A DNA stretch of 64,000 bases from Hyaloperonospora brassicae (GCA_947650285.1 CANTFL010000445.1:1-64000), one strand, 5' to 3'. Shown: positions 32,150 to 44,370, counted from the stretch's first letter. Translations and numbers: made by a program. Notes: generated from the sequence alone by a model not told the origin.

Positions 32150-33502
32150 TCATAAATCATCTGGGTAGTATTCCGCCTTATGATGGATCTGTTGGTAGGT
32201 GTCCGACTCCACCGATTCCATCTCCACATCCGGCATGTCATGGTTTTCGTGAGAAGTTTGGAGAAAGGTACGGCGATCTGGGTGGCGGTTCGGCTGTCGA
32301 TTCATTCGATGAGCTGTACGTTGATCCGCCTCGTTCTTCTTCATGGATGAATGGAAGTGCCGGCTTAGTTCGCTCTCTTCTTGATCCTCCAGCCCAATAC
32401 GGGTACCGACCGATCTCAGTGGCATGTCGCTCTTGGCGTGTTCTTTAAAGGCGTCGATCTTGGCTTGGCCGATCTTTTCCTGTAAAAACGTACCACCCGA
32501 TGGTCCCAGAGACATCCTACGAATTCTGATGGATCCATCGGAATAGCTCTCGGAGTCATCCGAGGCGTAGCGGGGCGATCCCGCGGGGTATTTCCCGAGT
32601 GAGTCCGAGGGTGTCCCGATCTTGTCTTCAGTAGCATTGGCTTTGCCCACCAGCATTATCATGATCTCCACAAACTCATTCGCCGCGTTGTTTAACTGTT
32701 CCAAGCTGCAACTCAGCATTTCATCTCCATTAAAGGCATTGGGGCAGATACGCATGTCTTCCAACATCTACAAAATCAAATTGATCTCGTCGACTTTGTT
32801 GGTCCCAGGAGGAAGGACCGAGATCGGCTCATCCAGAGGACCAATCAGCCTGGGCTTTAGTATCTTGAATACTGGATCCGTCTTGAGTAGCATCTTCAAA
32901 TATCCATAATATTATTGCCATTTCGCGCGCTCCCGTGCCTCACCCGCCGTCTCCTTCTCCCTGGACGCGATCTTCTTTAGGTTACCTTCCGTCTTTGGCG
33001 TCGCGATCTTCTCTGATGTTTCATCGTATTCCTCTTTGACTCTGATCTTCGATTGCACGCTTCGGCCAATCTGGCGATCTTTAACTTCCGATCCCATCGA
33101 TCTTGTCGTGGATCGTTCCGATGTGGTCGATCTCGCGATTGTTTTCCTCGGCTTGAGGTCGGGAGATCTGTCAACCACGAAGTAGGGTTTGGCTTTCGCC
33201 TTTGGATTTTGATCCAGCAGATCGCTCTGCAAAGAGCGATCTGCGGTGGCCCCCGAAAGTATTCTAGGAGGTATTTGAGGTTTATCTTCCAGATCGATCT
33301 CCCGATCTTCCTCTTTCATTTTCATTTCATCAGGGCCCCTCCCAAAATTCTGATGATCTGAGGATCTTGTGTTTCTGCGTGTCTGCGTCGATCCCTCTGT
33401 CGCTGACACTTCAATCCCAGGTTCTTGCTTGATCTTGAAATCTTCGCCAGTGGACTCACGGTTAAATCCAGAGGCGTCAGAAGATCCGGGCACGCGCACC
33501 AT
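32150..33502 (-). pseudogene. Gag N-terminal and middle region (E1)
   Basis: ATG 33502, 'MVRVPGSSDASGFNRESTGE', one open stretch to 32912 ending 'GEAREEAKWQ'-like sequence at a TAA. The middle domain follows after another in-frame TAG at 32768 ('ICPNAFNGDEMLSCSLEQLN', 'SLGPSGGTFLQEKIGQAKID'), and a TGA at 32150 replaces the Trp codon of E2. No 96-bp basic repeats. Primer-binding site 33484-33501 overlaps the start. Confidence 0.7.
33484..33501 (-). promoter_or_regulatory. Primer-binding site of E1
   Basis: TGGTGCGCGTGCCCGGAT one base downstream of the 5' LTR end, identical to those of E2, E3 and E4. Confidence 0.7.
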
Positions 33503-35293
33503 TGTGGCGAAGTCGATCTCACAAAATTATTTTAGTGAGTGTCGATCTTCCACTTGCCCAGACTTGCCGACTCGTGGAGCGGGTACTCCGATCCGTGCCT
33601 TGCTGTATAACCTTGTGCTCACCTTGTGTACCCGTCGGTTGGGCTGGCTTGAGCTCTTCGTAACACCCTTGGAAGATGTCGATCTCGCTGAGAGTTTGGG
33701 GTTGAGAGTTCGCTTCCGGTGCGGAAATCTTCACATCACGAACGGGGCTTCTGCGATCTTGATCTTGAGTCGCGGCGATCTCTATCTGGAAGCGTCGCAA
33801 TCTCGATCTTGAATCGCACCGATCTCGATCTGTCTTCGGGATCGGGGTCTTTTCTGTGCGGAAATCTTCGCTCAGAAAAGAATAGTCTTGCGTCGATCTT
33901 GCGTTGGTATCGGTCCGATCTGGTCTCGGGATCGGCCGATCTTGCCGGAAGTGCGCAATGTGGGTGGATCGGTTGCTTGTTTCGCCAAAATGAAACACGC
34001 CGATATGTCCAGTAGATCGCTTCGATCTTGCACGGTCTTGTCTTGAACGCCTTGTTCAGATCTTCTGACTACTTGAGCCGCCTCGCGATCTTGTGTCCAA
34101 TGTCATGATCCTTTTCTATGTGTTGCTGCTACCCTAGCAGTTGAGTTGAGTGTGAGTACTTGATCGATCCGGGCTAGATATCCCGAGATCGCTCTTCTCG
34201 ATCTTGGCCAACAATCCAAGATCGGCCTTATGTGTCCCTGGAACACGCGTGCCTTGACCCGCCGGGGAAGCCAAATCAATCTTGCCCGGAGAAGAGGGAG
34301 GGGAACGTGCGTCGTGAGCAGAAGATGTAGAGTTCAAGTCTGTTTATTAACCAACCAAATTATTAGCCAACCTATACTTAAGCCTATTCCCAACCGTAGG
34401 TCACTCTCCAAACTGATATCACCTTTAAGCTTGACCGCCCTCTTGAACACGTGTCGAAATTTCGTGACCTGTACTCCAAAGATAGCGTCGATATCCCCGA
34501 TATCGTACCTAGACACCAAAATGGACCAAATTCAAAATATGGTACCAAATACCCAATTGTGGTACCCAAAAGTCCAAAATAGTATCCAAATGCGGAATGT
34601 GTCTAAATCCATTTTGCGACGTCAATTCGACCGGCTTCCACTGGCTCTTTCGGGCTTAACTTTTGGGACATCACTCATGGATCTTCAACGAGCATGTTCA
34701 TCATGATCCAAAAGTCTCGTCAGGGATGTATCCATTATCAGTGAGGAACATGACCGATCTGATGACCAATTCGAGATCGTTGGGGATTGACACAGTACAA
34801 TCCGGCCATATACGTTCTTCCGTTCATTGTGTACACTCCAATACCATCCTCCCAAGTTTATTCGCTCAATGGAACCATCCACAATTCTTACGACGATCCC
34901 ACGGACCCCCACAAACATCCCCACTTCCAGATCGGGCTATACTTAACCTAAATCAGTACTCCCTTTGGGAGACCCGTAGAGAGTGTTATCGGTCTGCAGG
35001 ATGTTACACCTTCGCCACAGAGTCACTTTACATCACCTGGTCCCAGATACTTGTCCCAGATCGCTCCATGGAAATCGTTCTATCTGTCGTCCTGTCCCAG
35101 ATCACCCCGTCTCAGATCGTTCCCCACACATCAGTCTGACGACAGTTGGATCGGATCGCCGATCCCGTAATGATCGTTTTCCATCTCTTTATTTGATCGC
35201 CAGGTCCCATGGCCTCCTTTTCCACCAGTAAGTGGCGCTTCATATGTGTAGCCACCGATCCTCGCACAAAATTTGATTAGTGACTTCGCCACA
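33503..35293 (-). mobile_element. 5' LTR of E1 (1791 bp)
   Basis: TGTGGCGAAGTCGATC to GACTTCGCCACA on the plus strand. The two changes at its ends (TGTGGCG / CGCCACA) are complementary, keeping the terminal inverted repeat. Followed by AAAA, the right target duplication. Confidence 0.9.
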
Positions 35294-35297
35294 AAAA

Positions 35298-37460
35298 CCA
35301 AATCGGCGAAAGCCAAACCCTATCTTCTCATCGACAGGATCCCTGACCTCATGCCGAGGAAGAAGATTTTGAGGTCTAACACACCTGGTCGGATCAAGAC
35401 GAGAACGCTGGGACTGGAAGACAAAGATAGCCAGATCGGCCAGACCGTGGAATCGAAGATCGGAGTCAAAGAAAGATACGAATAAGATCCTGACGAGATC
35501 GAGGTGTCAAGACAGAATATGACCCAGTGACGACCACATCCATGGAGAATGAAAAGGCGGATAAGGGGTGCTAGCGCGCGAAATGGCAGTGCTATTATAG
35601 CCATTTGAAGACACTGCTCAAGACAGACCCAGTGCTCAAGATCTTACGGCCCAAGCTGATCAGTACTCTGTATAGGCCGATCTCAGTCCCGCCGCCCGGG
35701 ACTAGCAAACTCGACATGATTGGTTTAGTTTTGCGGATGCTAGAAGACATGAGTTTCTGCCCTAATGCTTTTGATGAAGATGACCTGCTGAGTTGCAGCT
35801 TGAAACAATTGTAAAACGCAATAAGTGAGCTCGTGGAGATCATGACACTTATGGTGGGCAAGGCCACTACTCCTAAAGACAATATCGCTATACACTCGGA
35901 CTCACTCCGGGAGCACTTCACAGGATCGCCCCACTATGCCTCAGCTGACTCCGAGATCGAGTCAGACGGGTCCATCAGCGTTCGCCGGCTATCTCTAGGA
36001 CCATACAGAGGATTTTTTCTACAGGACAAGATCGGCACGACCAAGATCGACGCCTATTCAAGACAAGATCAACACACAACTAAGGTCGGCCGGTGCATCT
36101 ACTAGTTTGGAAGATCAAGAAGTGGACGACCTGCGTCTTTTCTTCAATACAGCAATGAAGAAGTACGAGGCGGATCAACGAGCAGCCCAAAGAATGACAT
36201 GACAACCAAGTCGTTATTAAATTCGCCGTAATTTTCTCCAGCCTGCGCAAGAAAATTATGACATGCCGGATGTAAATATGGAATCGTTGGAGTTCAATAC
36301 TTACAATCAGATCAATCAAGGGCGGAGTACGATCCGGATGATCTGTGGATGGATAAAACGAGACGACCTCGAGTTGCCGCGACCGATGTGACTACTGGAA
36401 CCAGTTCCGTCACTCAGAGGGTCAGAATCTCAGCGATCTACGAGCTGAAGGAGTTTTTGGGGAAAGACCGGGAAGAAGGTAGAGCGCGAATCTGGATGGG
36501 CAAGGTTAAATTAGCGTTCCTTGGAGAGCAAGCGCCGGATGAAGAGAAATGTCTAGTCTTCGGCGTTAGCAGGCCCAGCCCGCTACTGGTATCACCAGCT
36601 GAGCAGATCGACGAGGTTCAAGTGGAAGGATTTGATCAACAGCTTTCTTGTTGAATATGCAAGGCACGGGATGTCAGCGAGACGGCAATATTACCACGCA
36701 AAGAAGCGATCGGAGGAGAACCCCTTGGAATACTTGTATCGGCTCAACGTGATGGGAATGCAGGCGAATATCGGTGATGACGGGATTGCCAGATTCACGC
36801 AAGGAACGTGTCAACCATATCATTGACACCTTGGATGATCCCAATCTGTCTAATCAACTACTATTGCTGAATGTAGAAGATGCGAAGGCCATGCACAATA
36901 TCTTGCATGGATACCAACAAGGGAGATCGCGCCAAGGGAAAGTGGTGATGGGATCGTCTGAATTCATACAGAAAGGAGCGCCTGTTCCAGTGCCGTCTAA
37001 GCCCGCACGGGCGGTGAGGATGATCTGTACCGAGGACGTCAGCAGCGAGCCAGGATCGAACACCTATGGACTGGAATCAAAAGATCGTTTGAGATCGATT
37101 CATGTGGCCTCTACTCTAGACCGACGAAAATTGACCCGCGATACTTCAGCAAACACGGGATCGGAGGACATGAATGCTCGTCAATACTACCAAGGTCGCA
37201 GTGTGCCACGAAAAACATGTACATATTGTGTATCAACCAAGCATGAAAATCTCGGTTGCTGGAAGCGGCTCACTTTCCGGCAATGTGGGAGTAAAGGTCA
37301 TCCCTCCGGCAATTGCTTCTTCGTGTGTCGCGCCTGCGGTGAGATGCATGAACCGGGGAAGTGTCCCATGGAGGATTTCTACAATATGATCCGCCAGTGG
37401 TACGTCCCGAACAAGCATGCGGGGATGCTGCCAGAGAAGGCCGAGAAGATGTTAAACTAG
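35298..37460 (+). pseudogene. Gag of E2, continued
   Basis: Resumes in frame after E1 ('TKSAKAKPYLLIDRIPDL'). Middle domain at 35570-36105 ('DPVLKILRPKLISTLYRP', 'FCPNAFDEDDLLSCSLKQL', 'SVRRLSLGPYRGFFLQDK') contains TAA at 35812 and a frame change. TGA near 36198. Capsid from 36349 ('DKTRRPRVAATDVTTGTSS', 'AIYELKEFLGKDREEGRAR') has frame changes near 36565 and 36770. The zinc-knuckle part is open at 36774-37460 ('CTYCVSTKHENLGCWKRL', 'GSKGHPSGNCFFVC', 'CRACGEMHEPGKC'); here 'RQCG' stands where E1 has 'QKCG', so one Cys of the CCHC knuckle spacing differs. Confidence 0.7.
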
Positions 37461-37500
37461 GACGCTCGCCAGGTTTGAATCTGGTACGAGCCGAGCGTTC
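37451..37500 (+). promoter_or_regulatory. Candidate -1 ribosomal frameshift signal (E2)
   Basis: Heptamer G TTA AAC at 37451-37457 in the gag frame, followed at once by TAG 37458-37460. A stem GGACGCTCG (37460-37468) pairs with CGAGCGTTC (37492-37500), nine pairs with one G-U, enclosing a smaller stem CCAG/CTGG (37469-37472 with 37481-37484). GUUAAAC is a known slippery heptamer in viruses. Slipping one base back gives GTT AAA CTA and leads into the open protease frame. Confidence 0.65.
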
Positions 37501-38125
37501 TGGGCTCTGCATAATTGCATACGTGGAAAAAAAGAAGACGGGTCGCGAGAGTAAGCAGGATACAGATATGGAAACAAATATACCTCGTTCGAAGTCAAAA
37601 CGTGTCGCTTCCGTGTCCCATTTGAATCGGATCGATGAGTACTCGCGATCTGAACCAACTATGGAGATCGAGCTCTCTTACGGTGAATCTCGCGGATACT
37701 GGAAACATTATTCGCCCGGGAAGTGGTTCAAACAAGTGAAAGCTGTTTGCAAGATTTACAACGTAAAAGCCACTCTGCTATTTGATTCTGGTGCTGAAGT
37801 GTGGATCATTGACACCACCTTTGCTCGTGAGGTCGGTTGTCACATTGACGAAAGTCAACGACAAGAATGTATCGGGATCGGATAAACTCCGTACATGACG
37901 ATAGGACGTACCAACATCAAAATAACCCTCGCGGGATCGCTGAGATACTATTTCAATGTGTGGGTAGGCGATCTGGCAGGGCAAGAAGCGATTCTGGGTA
38001 TGGACTTTATGGTGCCTGCCGGAGTGCGGCTCGATCTAGCCGATGGCGCGCTATGTCTACCGGAAGAAATCCGTATTCATCTCGCAGGACGTCACCCCGC
38101 GTACGGATCGAAGATACAACATTAA
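37461..38125 (+). pseudogene. Aspartic protease (E2)
   Basis: In the -1 frame after gag. 'TLLFDSGAEVWIIDTTFARE' carries the DSG active site. A TAA at 37883-37885 interrupts; the same frame continues 'MTIGRTNIKITLAGSLRYYF' and 'GQEAILGMDFMVPAGV' to a stop at 38125. Both the stop and the following frame change are shared with E1. Confidence 0.75.
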
Positions 38126-39381
38126 CGGCGAAGGACCAACATGTGGTGATCCCGGTCGGAGAGTCAAGGGAAGTGAACATCGGGATCGGAGGGGCTAAGA
38201 TGAAGTTGTGGATCGCTAGAGGACCAGATTGGGTTCCCACTGTGGTCTCGGGGTTGGGTAAGACAAAGTACCTGCAGATGACCAACATTAGCGACCATGA
38301 GATCATACTGCCCACCCACACTATATTAGGCTTGTGGACCGAAGGCGATATGGTACCACGAGCTCAAGGTTTCGTGACGGTTGGATCGGGGAAGTACAAG
38401 GAGTGGCAAACTCTGGCGTATGAGGCGACAACGGATCGAGTGAAGGAACTCCCAAAAGAACAGATCGGACCACTGGTAGATCGCCCTACGTATGCCACTC
38501 CCAAATGCATCATGAAACGTCATTCCGATGCGTCAAAGGACATACCTCCAGCGATCTCCATGATAACGCAGCAAGCTGGCGATGACGAATCGCAAAAGAC
38601 AGATGTTGTGGTTGCGAGGGAAGAAATGGTCAACGGAGCCGAACTATCGCGAGTGGATAGCGATCGAGAAATCGGAGCCCAAAATGCTACGAAGGGAGAT
38701 CGCGATACCGATCCAGACTGGTTACGTGACAGATCGTCTCTATCGAAGGCCGAACCAACTGATAAACTGCTGGAATTGGACCATCCGGGAGAGACGACGG
38801 AGCCTAAGGAAGAAGCAATGTTAAAGACTGAAGATGCCGAGATCGCGAGAACACCAGTTTACTACCACGAGAGCGGAGATTTGTTTGCCGAAGACATCGA
38901 GATACGCCTGGTGGTGTTACCAGAGATGTCCAATGCTACGGAAGAAGTGATAATTGACGACATTCAGATCGGCGATCCTGATGTTCCTCTCACCCCAGAT
39001 CAACAAAGACTCAGATCGCTGATCTGGAAGAGCCGTCACCTCCTCATGGGTAAAGGTAATGCTCTACCACCAGTGGCACGAGGCGCGATCTGTGATATTG
39101 ATGTCGGTGGGGCAGCACCGATTGCGCAAAGAGTACGTCCGGTCGCACCCAAATATCGGGAGAAGCTGTCCGATCTCATCAAAGGACTATTAGAAGCCAA
39201 GATCGTCCAGCCATCTACGTCACCTTGGGCGTCTCCGATAGTGGTGATTATCAAGAAGAACGGAGTGGACATGCGCCTTTGCATTGATTATCGAAGAGTG
39301 AATCAGCTGACGCGCCTGATAGTTTATTCCATGCCGCAGATCAGCGATCTGCCGGAAGATCTGGATAAAGCTCTATGGTAG
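38111..39381 (+). pseudogene. Post-protease domain, linker and RT N-terminal half (E2)
   Basis: One long open stretch, including the Trp codon at 38404-38406 lost in E1. 'VIPVGESREVNIGIGGAKMK', 'PDWVPTVVSGLGKTKYLQM', an acidic linker ('SKAEPTDKLLELDHPGET'), then RT: 'PKYREKLSDLIKGLLEAKIV', 'SPWASPIVVIIKKNGVDMRL', 'CIDYRRVNQLTRLIVYSMPQ'. Ends TGG TAG like E1. Confidence 0.75.
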
Positions 39382-39697
39382 TGCTCGTTGATATGGCCAT
39401 TGGATCTTGGGTATTGTAAATGACGGAGCGCGCGAAACTGATCTCAGCGTTTGTCACGCCGTTTGGCCTGTTTGAGTGGCTGCGATTGCCCTTTGGGCTT
39501 AAGAATTGCGCCCCAGATCTACCAATGTCTGGTTGACAGTGCGCTGTATGGATATCTCAAGATCGGCCAGAGATCAGCCTCTGATAACTCGATCGACGTG
39601 CTCAAAGATGGAAAACCTGAGACGGATCGAAGACCTTCTATACTGGGACGCCGATCTTACATTTACGACATTCTCGTACCGGCCACGTCATGGGAAA
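39382..39697 (+). pseudogene. RT palm fragment of E2, truncated
   Basis: Continues with LVDMA in the -1 frame, TAA at 39418-39420, then 'MTERAKLISAFVTPFGLFEW'; a frame change at about 39506 precedes the 'APQIYQCLVDSALYGYLKIG' segment. The palm motif YIDD is changed to 'YIYDILVPATSW' (first Asp to Tyr). Sequence breaks off after 'tgggaa' at 39697 where an LTR of opposite orientation starts, so the 3' half of pol is missing. Confidence 0.7.
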
Positions 39698-41485
39698 GTG
39701 GTGAAGTCGATCTCACAATATTGCTTGAGTTAATGTCAATCTTCCACTTGCCCAGACTTGCCGACCCATGGAGCGAGTACTCCGATCCGTGCCTTGTTGT
39801 ATAGCCTTGTGCTCACCTTGTGTACCCGTCGGTTGGGCTGGCTTGAGCTCTTCGTAACACCCTTGGAAGATGTCGATCTCGCTGAGAGTTTGGGGTTGAG
39901 AGTTCGCTTCCGGTGCGGAAATCTTCACACCACGAACAGGGTCCTGCGATCTTGGTCTTGAGTCGCGGCAGTCACTCTTGGGCGATGTCGCGATCTCGAT
40001 CTTGAATCGCACCGATCTCCATTTGTCTTCGGATCGGAGTCTTTGCTGTGCGGAAATCTTCACTCAGCAAATAGTTTTCTTGCGTCGAAATTGCGTTGGG
40101 ATTAGTCCGATCTGGTCTTGGGATCGACTGATCTTGCCGGAAGTGCGCAATGTGGGCGGATCGGTTGCTTGTTTCTCCAAAATGAAACACGCCGATATGT
40201 CCAGTAGATCGCTTCGATCTTGCTCGGTATTGTCTTGAACGCCTTGTTCAGATCTTCTGACCACTTGAACCGTCTCAAGATCTTGTGTCCAAGTCCTGTC
40301 CTTTTCATTGTGTTGCTGCTACCCTAGCAGTTGAGTTGAGTGTGAGTACTTGATCGATCCGGGCTAAATTTCCCGAGATCGCTCTTCCCGATCTTGGCCA
40401 ACAATCCAAGATCGGTCTCCTGTGTCCTTGTACCACGCGTGCCTTGACCCGCCGGGGAAGCCAAATCAATCTTGCCCGGAGAAGAGGGGAGGGGAACGTG
40501 CGTCGTGAGCAGAAGAAGTAGAGTTCAAGTCTGTTTATTAACCAACCAAATTAATAGCCAACCTATCTTTAAGCCTATTTCCAACCGTAGGTCACTCTCC
40601 AAGTCGATATCACCTTTAAGCTTGACCGCTCCCTTGAACACGTGTCGAAATTTCGTGACCTGTACTCCAAAGATAGCGTCGATATCCCCGATATCGTACC
40701 TAGACACCAAAAAGGAGCAAATTCCAAAATTTGGTACCAAATGCCCAATTTTAATACCAAAAGTCCAAAATAGTGCTTAAATACCGAATGTGTCCAGATC
40801 CGTTTTGCGACGTCAATTCAACCGGCTTCCACTGGCTTTTTCGGTCTTAACTTTTGGGACATCACTCATGGATCTTCAACGAGCATGTTCATCATGATCC
40901 AAAAGTCTCGTCAGGGATGTATCCATTATCAGTGAGGAACATGACCGATCTGATGACCAATTCGAGATCGTTGGGGATTGACACAGTACAATCCGGCCAT
41001 ATACGTTCTTCCGTTCATTGTGTACACTCCAATACCATCCCCAAGGGTTTATATGCCCAATGGGACCATCCACAGTTCTGACAACGGTCCCACGGACTCC
41101 CACAAACATTCCCACTTACAGATCGGGCCATAATTAACCTAAATCAGTATTCCTTTTGGGAGACCAGTAGAGAATGTCACCGATCTGCAGGATGTTACAC
41201 CTTCGTCACAGAGTCACTTTACATCACCTGGTCCCAGATACTTGTCCCAGATCGCTCCATGGAAATCGTTCTATCTGTCGTCCTGTCCCAGATCGCCCCG
41301 TCTCAGGTTGTTCCCCACACATCAGTCTGACGACAGTTGGATCGGATCGCCGATCTTGTTGAAATCATTTTCCACCTCCTTAACGGATCGCCAGGTCCCA
41401 TGGCCTCCTTTTCCACCAGTAAGTGGCGCTTCATATGTGTAGCCACCGATCCTCGTACAATTTTTTTAGTAGTGACTTTGCCACA
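39698..41485 (-). mobile_element. LTR in opposite orientation to E2
   Basis: GTGGTGAAGTCGATC (first T missing) to GACTTTGCCACA on the plus strand, 1788 bp. No target duplication around it: left flank is E2 RT, right flank starts in the middle of another LTR at the hairpin CTGCTACCCTAGCAG. Probably a deletion or recombination junction and not a simple insertion. Confidence 0.75.
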
Positions 41486-43329
41486 CTGCTACCCTAGCAG
41501 TTGAGTTGAGTGTGAGTACTTGATCGATCCGGGCCAAATTTCCGAGATCGCTCTTCTCGATCTTGGCCAACAATCCAAGATTGAACTTCAATGTCCATGT
41601 AGCACGCGTTCTTTGACTCGCCGGGGAAGCCAAATCAATCTTGCCCGGAGAATAGGGGAGGAACGTGCGTCGTGTGCAGAAGAAGTAGAGTTCAAGTCTG
41701 TTTATTTACCACCCAATTATTAGCCAACCTATACTTAAGCCTATTCCCAACCGTAGGTCACTCTCCAAACTGATATCACCTTTAAGCTTGACCGCTCCCT
41801 TGAACACGTGTCGAAATTTCGTGACCTGTAATCCAAAGATAGCGCCCGTACTTCCGATATCGTACCTAGACACCAAAAAGGAGCAAATTCCAAATACGGT
41901 ACCTAATATCCAATTTTGGGTACCGAAAAGTCCAAAATAGTATCCAAATGCCGAATTTGTCTAGATCCATTTTGCGACGTCAATTCGACCGGCTTCCACT
42001 GGCTCTTTCGGTCTGAACTTTTGCGACATCACTCATGGACTTTCAACAAGCATGTATATCACAATACAATAGCTCCATCATCGATACATCCATAATCAGC
42101 AGGGAACATGATCGATCTGATGCCCAATTCGAGATCGTTGAGGATCGACACAGTGCGATCCAGCCCTATATGTTTTTCCGTTCATTTTGCATGGTCCGAT
42201 ACCATCCTCAAGGGTTTATCCGCACAATGGGACCATCCACAGTTCTCACAACGGTCCCACGGACCTCCGCGAACATCCACACTTCCAGATCGGGCTATAC
42301 TTAACCAAAAACAGTACTCTCATTGGAGATCGGTGATGTGTATCTTCGATCACCTGGATGCCACACCTTTGTCACAGAGTCACGTCGCATCGATTGGTCT
42401 CATACGTACCTTTCTCAGTTCAGATCGGTCGTATGGTTCAATCTAGTCCCTCATCCCAGATCGCACCGTGGAAATCATCTATGTCTGCGACTCGTCCAAA
42501 ATTGTTCCAAGGAATTCCCCCTTCTGCGCCTCGTCTCAGACCGTTCCACGTCCATCCTTTGGTCGACCGTTGAATCGATCCGTCGATCTTTGTGGGATGA
42601 CCTTCCGTCTCTCATTGGATCGTCACATCACTTGGTGCCATTTTTCACCAGTACGTGGCGCCTCAATTAGATGGCCACCGATCCATATCATAAATTTTGA
42701 TTACTGACATTGCCACAGCAATAGCGAAAAGGACTGGACACGATTTCGCGAGACGGCTCAAGTGGTCAGAAGATCTGGACAAGGCGTTCAAGACAATACC
42801 GAGCAAGATCGAAGCGATCTACTGGACATATCGGCGTGTTTCATTTTGGCGAAACAAGCAACCGATCCGCCCACATTGCGCACTTCCGGCAAGATCGGCC
42901 GATCCCAAGACCAGATCTGACCGACCCCAAGGCAAGATCGACGCAAGAAAACTATTTGCTGAGTGAAGATTTCCGCACAGCAAAGACTCCGATCCGAAGA
43001 CAAATGGAGATCGGTGTGATTCAAGATCGAGATCGCGACATCGCCCAAGAGTGACTGCCGCGACTCAAGACCAAGATCGCAGGACCCTGTTCGTGGTGTG
43101 AAGATTTCCGCACCGGAAGCGAACTCTCAACCCCAAACTCTCATCGAGATCGACATCTCCCAAGGCTGTTACGAAGAGCTCAAGCCAGCCCAACCGACGG
43201 GTACACAAGTTGAGCACAAGGCTATACAACAAGGCACGGATCGGAGTACCCGCTCCATGGGTCGGCAAGTCTGGGCAAGTGGAAGATCGACATTCACTCA
43301 AGCAATATTGTGAGATCGACTTCACCACA
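41486..43329. mobile_element. Rearranged LTR with inverted halves
   Basis: 41486-42717 matches the second two-thirds of the LTR in the orientation of 39698-41485, from the hairpin CTGCTACCCTAGCAG to TGACATTGCCACA. 42718-43329 is the first third in inverse orientation, ending GATCGACTTCACCACA. The joint (CCACA followed by G and a few variable bases, then GAAAAGGACTGGACACG) is the same kind as at 19790/19791. This suggests that both LTRs of E2 had this arrangement. Confidence 0.7.
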
Positions 43330-44370
43330 GAATCGTTTGGATTAATGAGATTACAGCGAGGTATTCCAAAGTTGCGTACCTACTGCTATGTAAGATGGTA
43401 GTCTACCCGAGGTAGCATGAGATGGAAAATGGACAAGCTTGCATGCAGTGAGTACAAGATTAGGAAGAGATGACGAACCATTTTGGTGCTGTTGCTAGGG
43501 ATAAGTCGGATGCTTGCGGACACATAAAAAGATGGCAAGTTTACAAACCAGCAACGCTGATCAAACACAAAGGACTGCTGGTGTTACTAATGTTTGTGCT
43601 AAAGAATGCCACGACTATTGCGCGGAGAGAAAGTAGATAGGAACAAGTGCTCCGAGTGCATGCCTACAACATAGGATAACCAGCGCAGAAACGTACTATC
43701 GATTCGTCCATCAATCTAGACCTCAGTAATCGGCTATCATCCACCAAGCAATACTTCCGCTGACCTTAGTGCTGTGAACGTCTGTTCGAAAGCCGTCACC
43801 ACACGACGAGTGCTGTCGCACTGTCTGCAATGCAACAAGCAGTCTTATATCCAATGACATCGCGTCACTTTAGCCCAATGCTATTGCATAGCTCTGCTGG
43901 ACGTGGCACCGTGAGCGCCTTCAATTTAAGATCTGCACCATTATTTCTCGTACCAACGTACACGGCATTTTATTTACCGTCTTGGAAAACACCAGCATGC
44001 GCATATTTCATCTTTACGTCGACATGCTTTGCCAATAAAGTCGATATTTATTCTCGAAGTCTTTGAATGCTGCTTGATTGTCGATCATACCTTTTATCAG
44101 CATTAAAATATCTAGCTGAACTTCTTAAAGAAGCGTTTGGAGCCCACGTAACTCCATAATTCCGATATACGCAGCCACACCATCAGCTTCCGCGGTAGAT
44201 AATGCCTTAGGTCCGTACTGCTAACAGTGCCGTCCGACAAGTACCCCACCTGCAACGGGGCCACACGTCAATTGGTAACCGTAACTACATGTGTGGTTTA
44301 CACCAGGGATGAGAATTCATTTAAAACGATATTAGAACACCTTACCAGTTGTTGTGGTATGACGTGTGTC
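43330..44370. other. Unassigned sequence
   Basis: The GATC-rich repeat family stops at 43329. The following kilobase has short open frames only, none longer than about 80 codons, and no recognisable domain, tRNA or repeat. It may be the decayed remainder of an older element. Confidence 0.4.

Larger units (their letters stand above)
20715..35293 (-). mobile_element. E1: long-type chromodomain Ty3/Gypsy element, 14.6 kb, nested in E2
   Basis: Complete element with two LTRs of about 1.79 kb, primer-binding site 33484-33501, polypurine tract beside 22508, and 4-bp target duplication. Order along the minus strand: gag, protease, post-protease domain, RT, RT-linked RNase H, second RNase H, integrase, chromodomain. 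Between chromodomain and 3' LTR a 2.8-kb region codes on the opposite strand. The coding frames are broken in several places, so this copy is not autonomous now. Confidence 0.9.
20405..43329 (+). mobile_element. E2: long-type chromodomain Ty3/Gypsy element, interrupted by E1 and truncated in RT
   Basis: Plus-strand internal sequence: primer-binding site 20406-20423, gag start 20405-20714, then after the E1 insertion gag, protease, post-protease domain and RT N-terminal half at 35298-39697. RT stops at 39697 where an inverted LTR begins. Rearranged LTR sequence at 41486-43329 is the likely 3' end. Integrase, RNase H and chromodomain are missing. Frame and sequence join exactly across the E1 insertion. 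Confidence 0.75.

Noticed and set aside
20715..35293. RIP-like mutation as the cause of stops in E1
   Set aside because: Some stops fit C-to-T or G-to-A changes (TGG to TGA, CAG to TAG), but the number is small, frameshifts are as common, and RIP is not known in oomycetes.
43330..44370. Small genes in the unassigned stretch (for example 43830-44066)
   Set aside because: Frames are short, lack domains and have no promoter or codon-use support.
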